48,382 nt of DNA from Cupriavidus sp. 2SB. Lineage in GTDB: Bacteria; Pseudomonadota; Gammaproteobacteria; Burkholderiales; Burkholderiaceae. The stretch covers positions 1-48,382 of the forward strand of contig NZ_SCMX01000051.1 of NCBI RefSeq assembly GCF_005503625.1, written 5' to 3'. The translations under genes and the position numbers were made by a program. Shown piece by piece: positions 25,679-32,928 of the stretch. Below the pieces are notes generated by a model. That model saw nothing but the letters and a program-made list of their open reading frames with translations, did not search any database and was not told where the DNA came from. Each line of letters starts with the position of its first letter. Position 1 is the first letter of the stretch.

Positions 25679-27520
25679 TCAGAAGCGCGCGTTGAATTCG
25701 AACTGCAGCGTGTCGATGGCCAGCGGCGGCCCAAAGACTTCCTTGGTCGAGATCCAGCGTCCGGTCACCCATGCGTTCTTGTCCAGCGCATAGGAGCCGC
25801 CCAGGTAGTAGCCACGCGCATTGGTGCCGCCGCCGTGGAACGTGGAGTCGTTGTAGCCGTCGGGCATGGAATCGGGTTCGATGCGCTTGTAGCCGGCCAG
25901 CACGTTCCAGTCCCCGCGCGCAGCAGGCGTGGGCTTGCCGAAGGTGGCCTGGAACATGTACGCGTTGCCGCCGCTCTTGAAGTCCGCACGCGTGGTGCCG
26001 CCCGAGCCGCCGAAGTTGTTCACGATGCCGCCGTTGGAGCGGTTCCACATACCGTCCTCGTCATAGGCGAGGTTGCGGATGTAGTTACCGTCAAAACGCA
26101 GGCCATAGCCCGCCACCTTGGTGTCCCAGCGCAGGTTCATGTCGAGCAGCTGGAACTTCGATGCCAGGCCCACGTATTGCGGCTGCGGCGTGTTGGCCGG
26201 GTCCAGCGGATTCAGCGCGATATTGCGCAACAGCATCAGCGTGTTGCCCTTCTGCATGAAGGCTGGACGCGTCCAGTCCGTGCTGCAACCATCGGCGCCC
26301 GCATACAGCGCGCAAGGCTGCGACACGCGGCCGGTGACGTTGTGGAAGTCGTAGTACGCCAGCGCGCCGCGCAGGCGGTTTTCCTCGTTGACCTTCCACG
26401 CCGCGCCCACCTGCGCGCCGAGCAGCCATTTGGACTCGCTCGACATCTTGTCCTGACTGTTCGATGGCGCGTTGTCCTTCGAGTATTCCAGCGGAATGAA
26501 GCCCAGCGAGCCGAACATCGTGATGTCCTTGTTCGGCAGCATCTTCTCGAACTGCGCGGCGATGCCGTCGAAGTTCAGGTCGTGCGAGAACAGCGTGTCC
26601 GTAGAGACGAACGGATTGCCAAAGCGGCCACCCGTCAGCTTCATCCATTCGAACGGCTGGTAGGACAGCCATGCCTGATCGAGCCACACGTCCTTCTTGG
26701 CGAGACCGCCCCCCAGCGTCTGGTTGGTCGATACCGGACTGTTGTCGTTGCCGGTTGCCAGGCGCACGCCGGCCTTCACACTGTCCGATACATCGGCCAG
26801 CACGCCGATCCGCGCGCGGGCGCGCCACTGGTTCGGGCGATTCTGGCGCGTGTTCAGCAGCGGCGGCAGGTTCAGGTTGGTGTTGGGGTTCACGTCGTAG
26901 CCGCTACCCGAGTTGATGGCCGCCCAGTCGATCTGAATATCGCTATTGCTGCCCGAGTAGAAGCGCGATTCGTTACGCAGACGGACATCGCCTTCCACAC
27001 GAATGCGCTTGGTCCACTCCGGCGTCTCGTTCGGGGCGGCCCAGCCTTCGGCCTTGGCTTGCGCCATGACTTCGCCCTTGACCTCGTCGCGGATCTGATC
27101 ACGCACGGTTTCAGGGATATAGGGCACGCGGACTTCACCGGCCACGGCACCTGCGGTGGCACCCGTGGCCGCTGCGGCAACTACCGGCGCTGGCGCTGCG
27201 CGCTGGGCTTGCTGTGCGGCCATCGCTTCGGTCTGGGCCTGGGCCAGCAGCGCCTCGCCCGTACTCTTTTCCAGCGCGCCGCTCTGGATCAGGCCACGGA
27301 TCAGCTTGATCATCGCGCTCTCTGGCGGCACGGCATTCTGTGCGTGGCCGACGCCGGCTGTGGTCAGCAGCACCGTGGCAACGGCTGCGGCCAGCGCATT
27401 GGCGCGCAGCGTGTAGCGCGGGGACTGGACGCATGGATTCTTCGATGGGTTCATCGCGGGGTTCATCACGGGGTTCATGACACTGCTCGGCATGTCTGTT
27501 GGATATGGTTGGCGACGCAT
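25679..27520 (-). CDS. Large putative porin (Porin_5-type outer-membrane barrel)
   Basis: This 613-residue outer-membrane protein has a signal sequence ending GVGHAQN and an N-terminal periplasmic part of about 130 residues with a helical, Ala/Gln-rich segment. The barrel starts at IRVEGDVRLRNESRFYSG and ends in the Phe-terminated strand DTLQFEFNARF typical of BAM substrates. Alternating strands (WRARARIGVLADVSDSVKAG, LAYYDFHNVTGRV) and the 'putative porin' character (QAWLSYQPFEWMKLTGGRF) fit PF16930. Its ATG abuts the TonB stop (TGAATG), so it belongs to the Ton operon. It could be the outer-membrane client of this TonB or a substrate channel, but it shows no plug domain, so it is not a classical TonB-dependent receptor. 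Confidence 0.85.
   Translation of the reverse strand: MRRQPYPTDMPSSVMNPVMNPAMNPSKNPCVQSPRYTLRANALAAAVATVLLTTAGVGHAQNAVPPESAMIKLIRGLIQSGALEKSTGEALLAQAQTEAMAAQQAQRAAPAPVVAAAATGATAGAVAGEVRVPYIPETVRDQIRDEVKGEVMAQAKAEGWAAPNETPEWTKRIRVEGDVRLRNESRFYSGSNSDIQIDWAAINSGSGYDVNPNTNLNLPPLLNTRQNRPNQWRARARIGVLADVSDSVKAGVRLATGNDNSPVSTNQTLGGGLAKKDVWLDQAWLSYQPFEWMKLTGGRFGNPFVSTDTLFSHDLNFDGIAAQFEKMLPNKDITMFGSLGFIPLEYSKDNAPSNSQDKMSSESKWLLGAQVGAAWKVNEENRLRGALAYYDFHNVTGRVSQPCALYAGADGCSTDWTRPAFMQKGNTLMLLRNIALNPLDPANTPQPQYVGLASKFQLLDMNLRWDTKVAGYGLRFDGNYIRNLAYDEDGMWNRSNGGIVNNFGGSGGTTRADFKSGGNAYMFQATFGKPTPAARGDWNVLAGYKRIEPDSMPDGYNDSTFHGGGTNARGYYLGGSYALDKNAWVTGRWISTKEVFGPPLAIDTLQFEFNARF
27447..27482. repeat. Triplicated 12-bp repeat at the porin start
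   Basis: Three tandem copies of GGGTTCATCRCG (the last diverged) lie in the first codons of the porin gene. On the coding strand each unit contains an in-frame ATG and encodes MNP plus a small residue. Copy-number change would keep the frame and add or remove start codons. Confidence 0.7.
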
Positions 27521-28216
27521 TCAGGGGCGTCGACCCTTGATGGACAGGCGCATCGGGAACCGCAGCGATGCAGGCGGACGTTCGTCGGCACGGAAGTCAC
27601 GCACCATGGCCAGCACGGCCTCGTCCGTGGTCACGTTGCCGGAGCCACCCACAAGCTGCACGCGCGTGACGCGCCCCTCGGGGTCGAGCCAGATTTCGAT
27701 GCGGATATCGTCGAAGGCCAACTGACGCGTGCGGGCATCACGCACGAACGCCTGCTGCAGCGCGCTCGACACGTACGCGGAATAGGAGCGCCCACCCAGG
27801 CCGCCGCCACTGCCGGTCATGCCACCGCCACCACCGGCCTGGATGCCGAAGGCATCGTTGCCAGCCTGCGCGGCGCCGTCGATGGTCACCGCCTGCCCCA
27901 GGTCCTGCGAGGGTGCGGGCGGGGCATCGTCGGGCGGTGCGTTGGTGGGCTCGGCCGGCTTGGGTTCCACCACTTCGGGCTTCACCGGCTCGGGCTCCGG
28001 CAATTTCTCCGGCTCGGGCGGCGGCGGCGGAGGCGGCGGCAACACCAGCATCGGCGTGGACGGTACTTCGCGCCGCGTGGACGCCGTATCGCTCAGCAGA
28101 TACCAGAGCAGCAGCGCCAGCGCGGCGACAACCAGCCCGCCAGCGGCAAACCCGCCCCAGCGGCGCCAGAACAGCGTGGCGCGCGGCAGGGACGCCAGGG
28201 GATCGCGACGATTCAC
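27521..28216 (-). CDS. tonB: TonB-family energy transducer
   Basis: A 231-residue TonB with the standard order: short cytoplasmic N-terminus, one transmembrane anchor (GFAAGGLVVAALALLLWYLL, about 22-41), a Pro/Glu/Lys-rich periplasmic spacer (PPPPPPPPEPEKLPEPEPVK), a Gly-rich linker (GGGGGMTGSGGGLGG) and a C-terminal domain from about 145 (SAYVSSALQQAF, IRIEIWLDPEGRVTRVQLV). It follows exbD by 10 nt and overlaps the porin start, so it works with the adjacent ExbB and ExbD. The client is likely one of the outer-membrane proteins of this locus, or the STN-TonB sensor may compete with it. Confidence 0.92.
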   Translation of the reverse strand: MNRRDPLASLPRATLFWRRWGGFAAGGLVVAALALLLWYLLSDTASTRREVPSTPMLVLPPPPPPPPEPEKLPEPEPVKPEVVEPKPAEPTNAPPDDAPPAPSQDLGQAVTIDGAAQAGNDAFGIQAGGGGGMTGSGGGLGGRSYSAYVSSALQQAFVRDARTRQLAFDDIRIEIWLDPEGRVTRVQLVGGSGNVTTDEAVLAMVRDFRADERPPASLRFPMRLSIKGRRP

Positions 28217-28226
28217 GCTGCGCTCC

Positions 28227-28637
28227 TCAGGCCGGCTTGCCGGTCACCAGACCGATCTGGTTGAGGTCGATGCGGCGCAGAAGATCCAGCACCTCCACCA
28301 CCTTGGCGTACTGCACCGACGCATCGCCGCGCACGATCACCGGAAAGTCCGGCGTCAGCGCCTTTTCCGTGCGCAGCCGTTCTTCCAGTTCGGGCAGCGT
28401 CACCGGATACGCATCCAGGAACACCTGTCCCGCGTTATCGACCGTGATGGCCTTGGTCTTGGGCTTCTCCAGCGCCACCGAGGCACTGGCCTTCGGCAGA
28501 TCCACCTTGATGCCCGGAATGCTGGCGTTGCTGGTCAGGATGAAGATCACCAGCACCACCAGCAGCACGTCCACGAACGGCGTGATGTTGATGCCCCCCG
28601 TGCGCTTGCGTACGCCGAACCTGCTTGCGTTTGCCAT
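28227..28637 (-). CDS. exbD: ExbD/TolR-family proton-channel subunit
   Basis: A 136-residue ExbD with one N-terminal transmembrane helix containing the essential acid (INITPFVDVLLVVLVIFIL; Asp at about residue 23) and a periplasmic domain (IPGIKVDLPKAS, FPVIVRGDASVQYAKVVEVLDLLRRI). With ExbB it forms the proton channel that energises TonB. It starts 15 nt after exbB and ends 10 nt before tonB. Confidence 0.93.
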   Translation of the reverse strand: MANASRFGVRKRTGGINITPFVDVLLVVLVIFILTSNASIPGIKVDLPKASASVALEKPKTKAITVDNAGQVFLDAYPVTLPELEERLRTEKALTPDFPVIVRGDASVQYAKVVEVLDLLRRIDLNQIGLVTGKPA

Positions 28638-28652
28638 GGTCCTTGGCTCCGC

Positions 28653-30413
28653 TCAGGCGCGCTGCAGCACGGGCGTGCGGCGGCCTTCGCCCTGCTCTTC
28701 CGCCAGGCGCGTAGCGAACTCGTCCACGAACACGGCCATGTCGGCGGCAATGGCGTCTGCCCGCGAGGCCAGCCAGTTGTAGCCAAACAGCGCGGGAATG
28801 GCCACGCCCAGGCCGGCAGCGGTACACAGCAGCGCCGCAGCCATACCCGGCGCCACGGAGTTGATGTCCACGGCACCGGCCATCGCAGCCACCACGAACA
28901 CCAGCATGATGCCGATCACGGTGCCGAACAGACCCACATACGGCGCGCCTTCGATCGTGGTGGACAGCCAGTTCATGCGGCGGCCCAGACGTTCGTTCTC
29001 GCGCACCATCACGCCGTCCATCGAGGCACGGATCGCGCTGATCGTGGCGTCGCCCACGGCGTTGAGGTCGTAGCCGAGTTGATGGCGGCGATGCAGTTCA
29101 TCGACGGCCACTTCATACAGGCGCCACAGCGAGGAGTGCTCCTTGACGTCGCCGGTCACGCGGCCGGTCTTGGCCAGGTGATCGAGCGATACACCCGATG
29201 CCTCGCGGAACTGGCCCATGAATGCCACGTTCGCGCGCGAGTTGGCGCCGTAGCTGCGGCCCTTGCCGATCATGATCGTCCACGACACACCCATCATCAG
29301 GCCCAGCAGGCCGATCACCACCCACGCATCCAGCGGCATGGCGGCCAGGATGAAGCCGAAATGGCTCTTGCCAGCTTGTTGCTCGTCCGGACCGAACACG
29401 ACCAGGCGCGAATCGGCGCCTTGCGACACCGCATCCGCCAGCAGCAGCGCGGCGGGACGTGCCACCTTCGACAGGCGCACTTCATCGATCGTGCCGGGGA
29501 AGGTATGCGCGCCTTCGCTATCCGCGCCGATATAGGCCGGTGTGTTCAGCGCCGGCAGCGCGGCTTGCAGTTGTGCCGCCTGGCGGCCACCCACGAACAG
29601 CGTGACCGTCTTGCCATCGGCATTCACCGCCAGATGCGACCACTGTCCTGCCTGGATCGGCTGGCCCGGGTTGCTGCGCTGGCCATTGACCTGCACGTAC
29701 GGCACGCCCTGATCCACGCCGATCAGCAGTTCGCCCGCGCCATCGCGGCGCGCATAGACCAGTTGGCCAGCGCCGAGCTGCTCGGGACGGACCCAGGCGG
29801 AAAACGCGAACGAGCCACCGGCCGCCACCGTCAGCGATGGCGATGCGGGCAGGGCCAGTGCGGCCTTGCCGAACTGCGCGCCCTTGCCGATCACGGTGCC
29901 GTCCACGCTGACCACGGCGGTCTGGCTGTTGTTGCCATACGCGGTGGTATCGCGCGCCGGCACATTGCCTTCGGCGAAGTGGTAGACCAGCGTGAAGTCC
30001 GGATCGAACACGCGCTGGCCGTTGCCGGAGGCAGGCGCCTTCGGGTTGCCGTAGTACATCCACACCTGCTGCTTGCCGTTGGCCGACACCGTCGGCACAT
30101 CGACCCACACCAGCGCGATGCCAAGCAGCGGATCGAACTGTTCGATCTGGTGGTTCAGCACAGTCTTGTCGTCACCGGATACGAAGCGCAGGTCTGCGCC
30201 GGTCTCGCTGACGCCCTCGAAACTGAAATTGCCCGTGTGCAGGCGCAGCAGCACCGGCGTACGGCCGGCGTCGCCGCCGATGTTGCCGCCTTGCGGACCG
30301 GCGTCGATGGTCACCGGCTTGCGGTAGGCCCAGTCGGGCTGCCACCAGGCGTGCGCCAGGCTCGGCACGAGCGTGCTGGCCAGCGCCAGCAGCAGGAATA
30401 GGGAACGTCGCAT
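28653..30413 (-). CDS. ExbB/TolQ/MotA protein fused to periplasmic DUF2341 and LamG domains
   Basis: At 586 residues this is about 2.5 times a normal ExbB. Residues 1-22 are a cleavable signal (LVPSLAHA-WW). A DUF2341 domain (about 45-140: VTIDAGPQGG, VWMYYGNPKAPASGNG) and a LamG/concanavalin-like domain (about 150-310: SFAFSAWVRPEQLGAGQLV, FPGTIDEVRLSKVARP) follow, both periplasmic. The membrane part begins near 350 (WVVIGLLGLMMGVSWTIMIG) and includes the MotA/TolQ/ExbB core (TIEGAPYVGLFGTVIGIMLVF, GMAAALLCTAAGLGVAIPAL). Similar DUF2341-ExbB fusions are known, including the type found with TPS loci. I infer that the LamG part senses or binds a glycan or an exoprotein. Gene order exbB-exbD-tonB is intact; a GGAG site lies 10 nt before the ATG. 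Confidence 0.9.
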   Translation of the reverse strand: MRRSLFLLLALASTLVPSLAHAWWQPDWAYRKPVTIDAGPQGGNIGGDAGRTPVLLRLHTGNFSFEGVSETGADLRFVSGDDKTVLNHQIEQFDPLLGIALVWVDVPTVSANGKQQVWMYYGNPKAPASGNGQRVFDPDFTLVYHFAEGNVPARDTTAYGNNSQTAVVSVDGTVIGKGAQFGKAALALPASPSLTVAAGGSFAFSAWVRPEQLGAGQLVYARRDGAGELLIGVDQGVPYVQVNGQRSNPGQPIQAGQWSHLAVNADGKTVTLFVGGRQAAQLQAALPALNTPAYIGADSEGAHTFPGTIDEVRLSKVARPAALLLADAVSQGADSRLVVFGPDEQQAGKSHFGFILAAMPLDAWVVIGLLGLMMGVSWTIMIGKGRSYGANSRANVAFMGQFREASGVSLDHLAKTGRVTGDVKEHSSLWRLYEVAVDELHRRHQLGYDLNAVGDATISAIRASMDGVMVRENERLGRRMNWLSTTIEGAPYVGLFGTVIGIMLVFVVAAMAGAVDINSVAPGMAAALLCTAAGLGVAIPALFGYNWLASRADAIAADMAVFVDEFATRLAEEQGEGRRTPVLQRA

Positions 30414-30481
30414 GACTATGGTTCTCCGTTGGCTTTCTTCGGAATGCTGTGTTGGGGTGCGTGCCGGGATCGGTCTGTGGA

Positions 30482-32140
30482 TCAGTAACTGGCCGTCACG
30501 CTGAAATTGAGTCGAGGGTCGCCACGGTCAGTGCGCGGGCCGTCCTTGAGCGGGAAGCCCAGGTCCAGCCGGCCGTTCACGTAGCGCGCCAGCCTGAAGC
30601 TGGTGCCGATGCCGACCGAGGCCAGCGAGAAGCGGCTCTCCTGCTCCGGCAGCGGATCGCGCAGGCGCAACTGACCCGCATCGGCGAATGCATAGACGCG
30701 CCAGTCGGACACCGTGCCGCCGAAGAAGTCCAGCGGCGGCGTGCGCATTTCCACGGAGCCCACCACGCCGTAGTCGCCCGTGGTCTCGGCAGCCAGGTAG
30801 CCGCGCACCGAGTTCATGCCGCCCGCCGCGATCTGCTCGCTCGATACCAGCGGCGAATCGGTGATCTGGCCCGCCAGTCGCCATGCCAACTGCGCATTGC
30901 CCGCGAAATTCCACGTGCCGTTGGTATCGCCCTTGAGCAGCAGGAAGCTCGGCGACGCCTTGTAGCGCTTGTAGTCGAACTCCTTCCAGTCGCTGCCGTA
31001 GCCCAGGAAGCTGCGCGTGCCGGCCACCAGCGCCATGTTCAAGCCGTACTGGCCGCGCGTGGTCTGCATGAAGCCCGTATAGGACAGCGTGATCGGTGCG
31101 TACTTGAGCGGCACGGTGTCGCCGGAGGTGCCGAGGCGCGTGGTTTCCTTGTTGTCCTTGAAATCGACGCCCAGGCTCAGCGCGTGATACCAGTCGCCGG
31201 TGTTCGGCACGGTGTATGTACCGCGCAGGCCGACCGAATGGCCCTTGCCCAGCACGCTGGTGCCGCCTACCGTTGCCACGTTGCTGTCCGACAGATAGCC
31301 GGAGACCTCGACGCCCCAGTTCGTGCCGCGAATCGGCGCGATGTACGAACCCGAGAACACTTGCGTCTGATTGAGGTCCTGCGGCGCGCCAAAGAAACTC
31401 AGCGACGCGCTGTGACCCAGTTGCCAGAGGTTGTCGTGGCCAATCGATGCCAGCGCGCGCAACTCCTTGGTATCGGGGCTGTAGTCGTTGTTCAGGCCGA
31501 CACTGCCGCGCCACGGGCTGCTGTCCTCGACCTTGAGATCGACGTCCATCGTGCCCGGCAATGTGCCCTGCCGCACCAGCGGCATGACCTGCCGCTTGCC
31601 CGTCTTGTTCAGTTCGGTGAGTTCCGCTTGCGCCTGCGTGAAATCGGGCACCTGCCCTTCGGCCAACGCCGGCACCTGTTCGCGCACCTCGCGCGGCGAC
31701 TGGTACTCGGCGCCCACCACACGCACGCGGCCCACACGGGTTTCACTGACCTGGAGGTAGACCACGCCGCTCGTGACCTGCTGCTCGGGCAGTTCCACAT
31801 AGACCGACTGGAAGCCCTTGGCCTGATAGGCGGCCAGCAGCGCGTCACGCGCGGATTCGATGTCCTTGAGCGTGCGCGATGGTCCCAGGTACGGCGTCAC
31901 GGCACGCTCGATCGTGCGCACGTCCAGCACCGTGTTGCCACGCACCACGTATTCGCTGATATCGACCGCGCGCTCCGGTTGCGGCGCGGCCTGCGTGGCC
32001 TGCGTGGCGGCAGGCTGCGCGCCATCCGCTGGCGCGGACTGCGCAGATTGCGCCAATGCCCCACCCGTCCCCAGTCCAATCATCGCCACGCACACTGCCC
32101 TCCACCGTGGCGACGGGCCTTTCTTCTTGCTGACTCGCAT
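30482..32140 (-). CDS. Two-partner-secretion outer-membrane translocator (TpsB; PdtB/FhaC type)
   Basis: This 552-residue Omp85-superfamily pore exports the giant TpsA. The start MRVSKKKGPSPRWRAV is preferred over an ORF beginning 42 codons upstream because it opens the signal peptide (cleavage near GGALA-QS). A linker to about residue 55 precedes two POTRA domains (ISEYVVRGNTVLDVRTIERA at 61-80; SETRVGRVRVVGAEYQSPRE near 140), then the ShlB-type barrel (WRGSVGLNNDYSPDTKELRA onward) with the conserved loop-6 motif SVRGY near residue 445 and a final aromatic strand (PRLNFSVTASY). It heads the operon exbB-exbD-tonB-porin. It is separated from its TpsA partner gene by about 8.7 kb, whereas tpsB and tpsA are usually adjacent. 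Confidence 0.92.
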   Translation of the reverse strand: MRVSKKKGPSPRWRAVCVAMIGLGTGGALAQSAQSAPADGAQPAATQATQAAPQPERAVDISEYVVRGNTVLDVRTIERAVTPYLGPSRTLKDIESARDALLAAYQAKGFQSVYVELPEQQVTSGVVYLQVSETRVGRVRVVGAEYQSPREVREQVPALAEGQVPDFTQAQAELTELNKTGKRQVMPLVRQGTLPGTMDVDLKVEDSSPWRGSVGLNNDYSPDTKELRALASIGHDNLWQLGHSASLSFFGAPQDLNQTQVFSGSYIAPIRGTNWGVEVSGYLSDSNVATVGGTSVLGKGHSVGLRGTYTVPNTGDWYHALSLGVDFKDNKETTRLGTSGDTVPLKYAPITLSYTGFMQTTRGQYGLNMALVAGTRSFLGYGSDWKEFDYKRYKASPSFLLLKGDTNGTWNFAGNAQLAWRLAGQITDSPLVSSEQIAAGGMNSVRGYLAAETTGDYGVVGSVEMRTPPLDFFGGTVSDWRVYAFADAGQLRLRDPLPEQESRFSLASVGIGTSFRLARYVNGRLDLGFPLKDGPRTDRGDPRLNFSVTASY

Positions 32141-32303
32141 GAGTTGCTGACCTTCTTCTTTTTTCGATTGCCAGCCCCGCGTGCCAGTGTCCTGACCGAG
32201 GACGGCATCGTTTGGGGCATCACGCCGCGAGACATGATCACCAGCGCTCATGTCAGCGTTACGCACAGATGCCTAGACGGCCAAACCTGGCAGGGCATGT
32301 CGT

Positions 32304-32321
32304 TTGTCACAAATATTTCAT
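32304..32321 (+). promoter_or_regulatory. Possible Pho box before the small secreted protein
   Basis: TTGTCACAAATATTTCAT fits two CTGTCAY repeats with the preferred A/T spacer, in the right orientation for the gene starting at 32379. No good -10 lies 10-11 bp downstream, so support is weaker than at the other sites. It lies in the 238-bp divergent gap shared with tpsB. Confidence 0.4.
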
Positions 32322-32378
32322 CGACGACACATTCCGCACGGACGAGACTTCCAGGGCGATGACGATCAGGAGCAGGCG

Positions 32379-32738
32379 ATGCAGACGTGGAAAACCTTGG
32401 CGGTAGTGGCCGCGCTTGGCGTATCGGCCTCGGCATGGGGCGCGAACGAAGGGACCACGCAAGGGAGTTGCGCGGAGGTGGAGGTCAACGGCGAGCGCGC
32501 ACCAGCGTATGACTGCCTGACGCAGCGGCTGGCGCCAGCCTCGTCGCCACGCGCGGGGAAACCCGGTGTGCTGGGATCGGAGGCCATCGCCAATCAGCCG
32601 TCGAACCAGTTGGGGCTCTACAACCGCGCGGCCACGTCCACGCGGATGGGCAATACCTTTGGCACCTCCGTTCTGCCCCAACGGCCGCCCCCATCGAATG
32701 GCGTCGCGCCAATCATTCCTCCACAGGCGCCCCGCTGA
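32379..32738 (+). CDS. Small secreted protein, function unknown
   Basis: The start MQTWKTLAVVAALG has an AGGAG site 6 nt upstream and opens a signal peptide cut near SASAWG-AN. The mature part of about 97 residues has a two-cysteine motif (SCAEVEVNGERAPAYDCLTQ) that may be a disulphide loop, followed by a low-complexity Asn/Arg/Pro-rich tail ending IIPPQAPR. It is divergent from tpsB and followed closely by the phosphodiesterase gene. A Pho-box-like repeat precedes it, so it may be phosphate regulated. I do not recognise the family. Confidence 0.72.
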   Translation: MQTWKTLAVVAALGVSASAWGANEGTTQGSCAEVEVNGERAPAYDCLTQRLAPASSPRAGKPGVLGSEAIANQPSNQLGLYNRAATSTRMGNTFGTSVLPQRPPPSNGVAPIIPPQAPR

Positions 32739-32756
32739 TCGAATGAACGCGAAATA

Positions 32757-32802
32757 GTTTCATATCGCCTTCATTGATCTGACACACACCCTGCCCGACA
32801 AT
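32757..32802 (+). promoter_or_regulatory. PhoB-dependent promoter candidate for the phosphodiesterase gene
   Basis: Three 7-mers at exact 11-bp spacing match the Pho repeat: GTTTCAT (32757), CCTTCAT (32768) and CTGACAC (32779). Eleven bp after the last comes GACAAT (32797-32802), a fair -10. The coding start is about 125 bp further downstream. Confidence 0.62.
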
Positions 32803-32928
32803 CCCGTGCATCACATGCCGCGTTGGTGCGTTCCTGCGTCCTTCCGGCTGCGATGACGGGCCGTTCCGGCTTTTCATGCGGTGATTTCAGGCCCGTGTTC
32901 CCTTCCACACAACACGATGAGATCCCGG

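Noticed and set aside
21737..32378. Shared ECF sigma promoter before tpsA and tpsB
   Set aside because: Both leaders contain GTCTAG, but no common -35 element at 16-17 bp could be aligned by eye.
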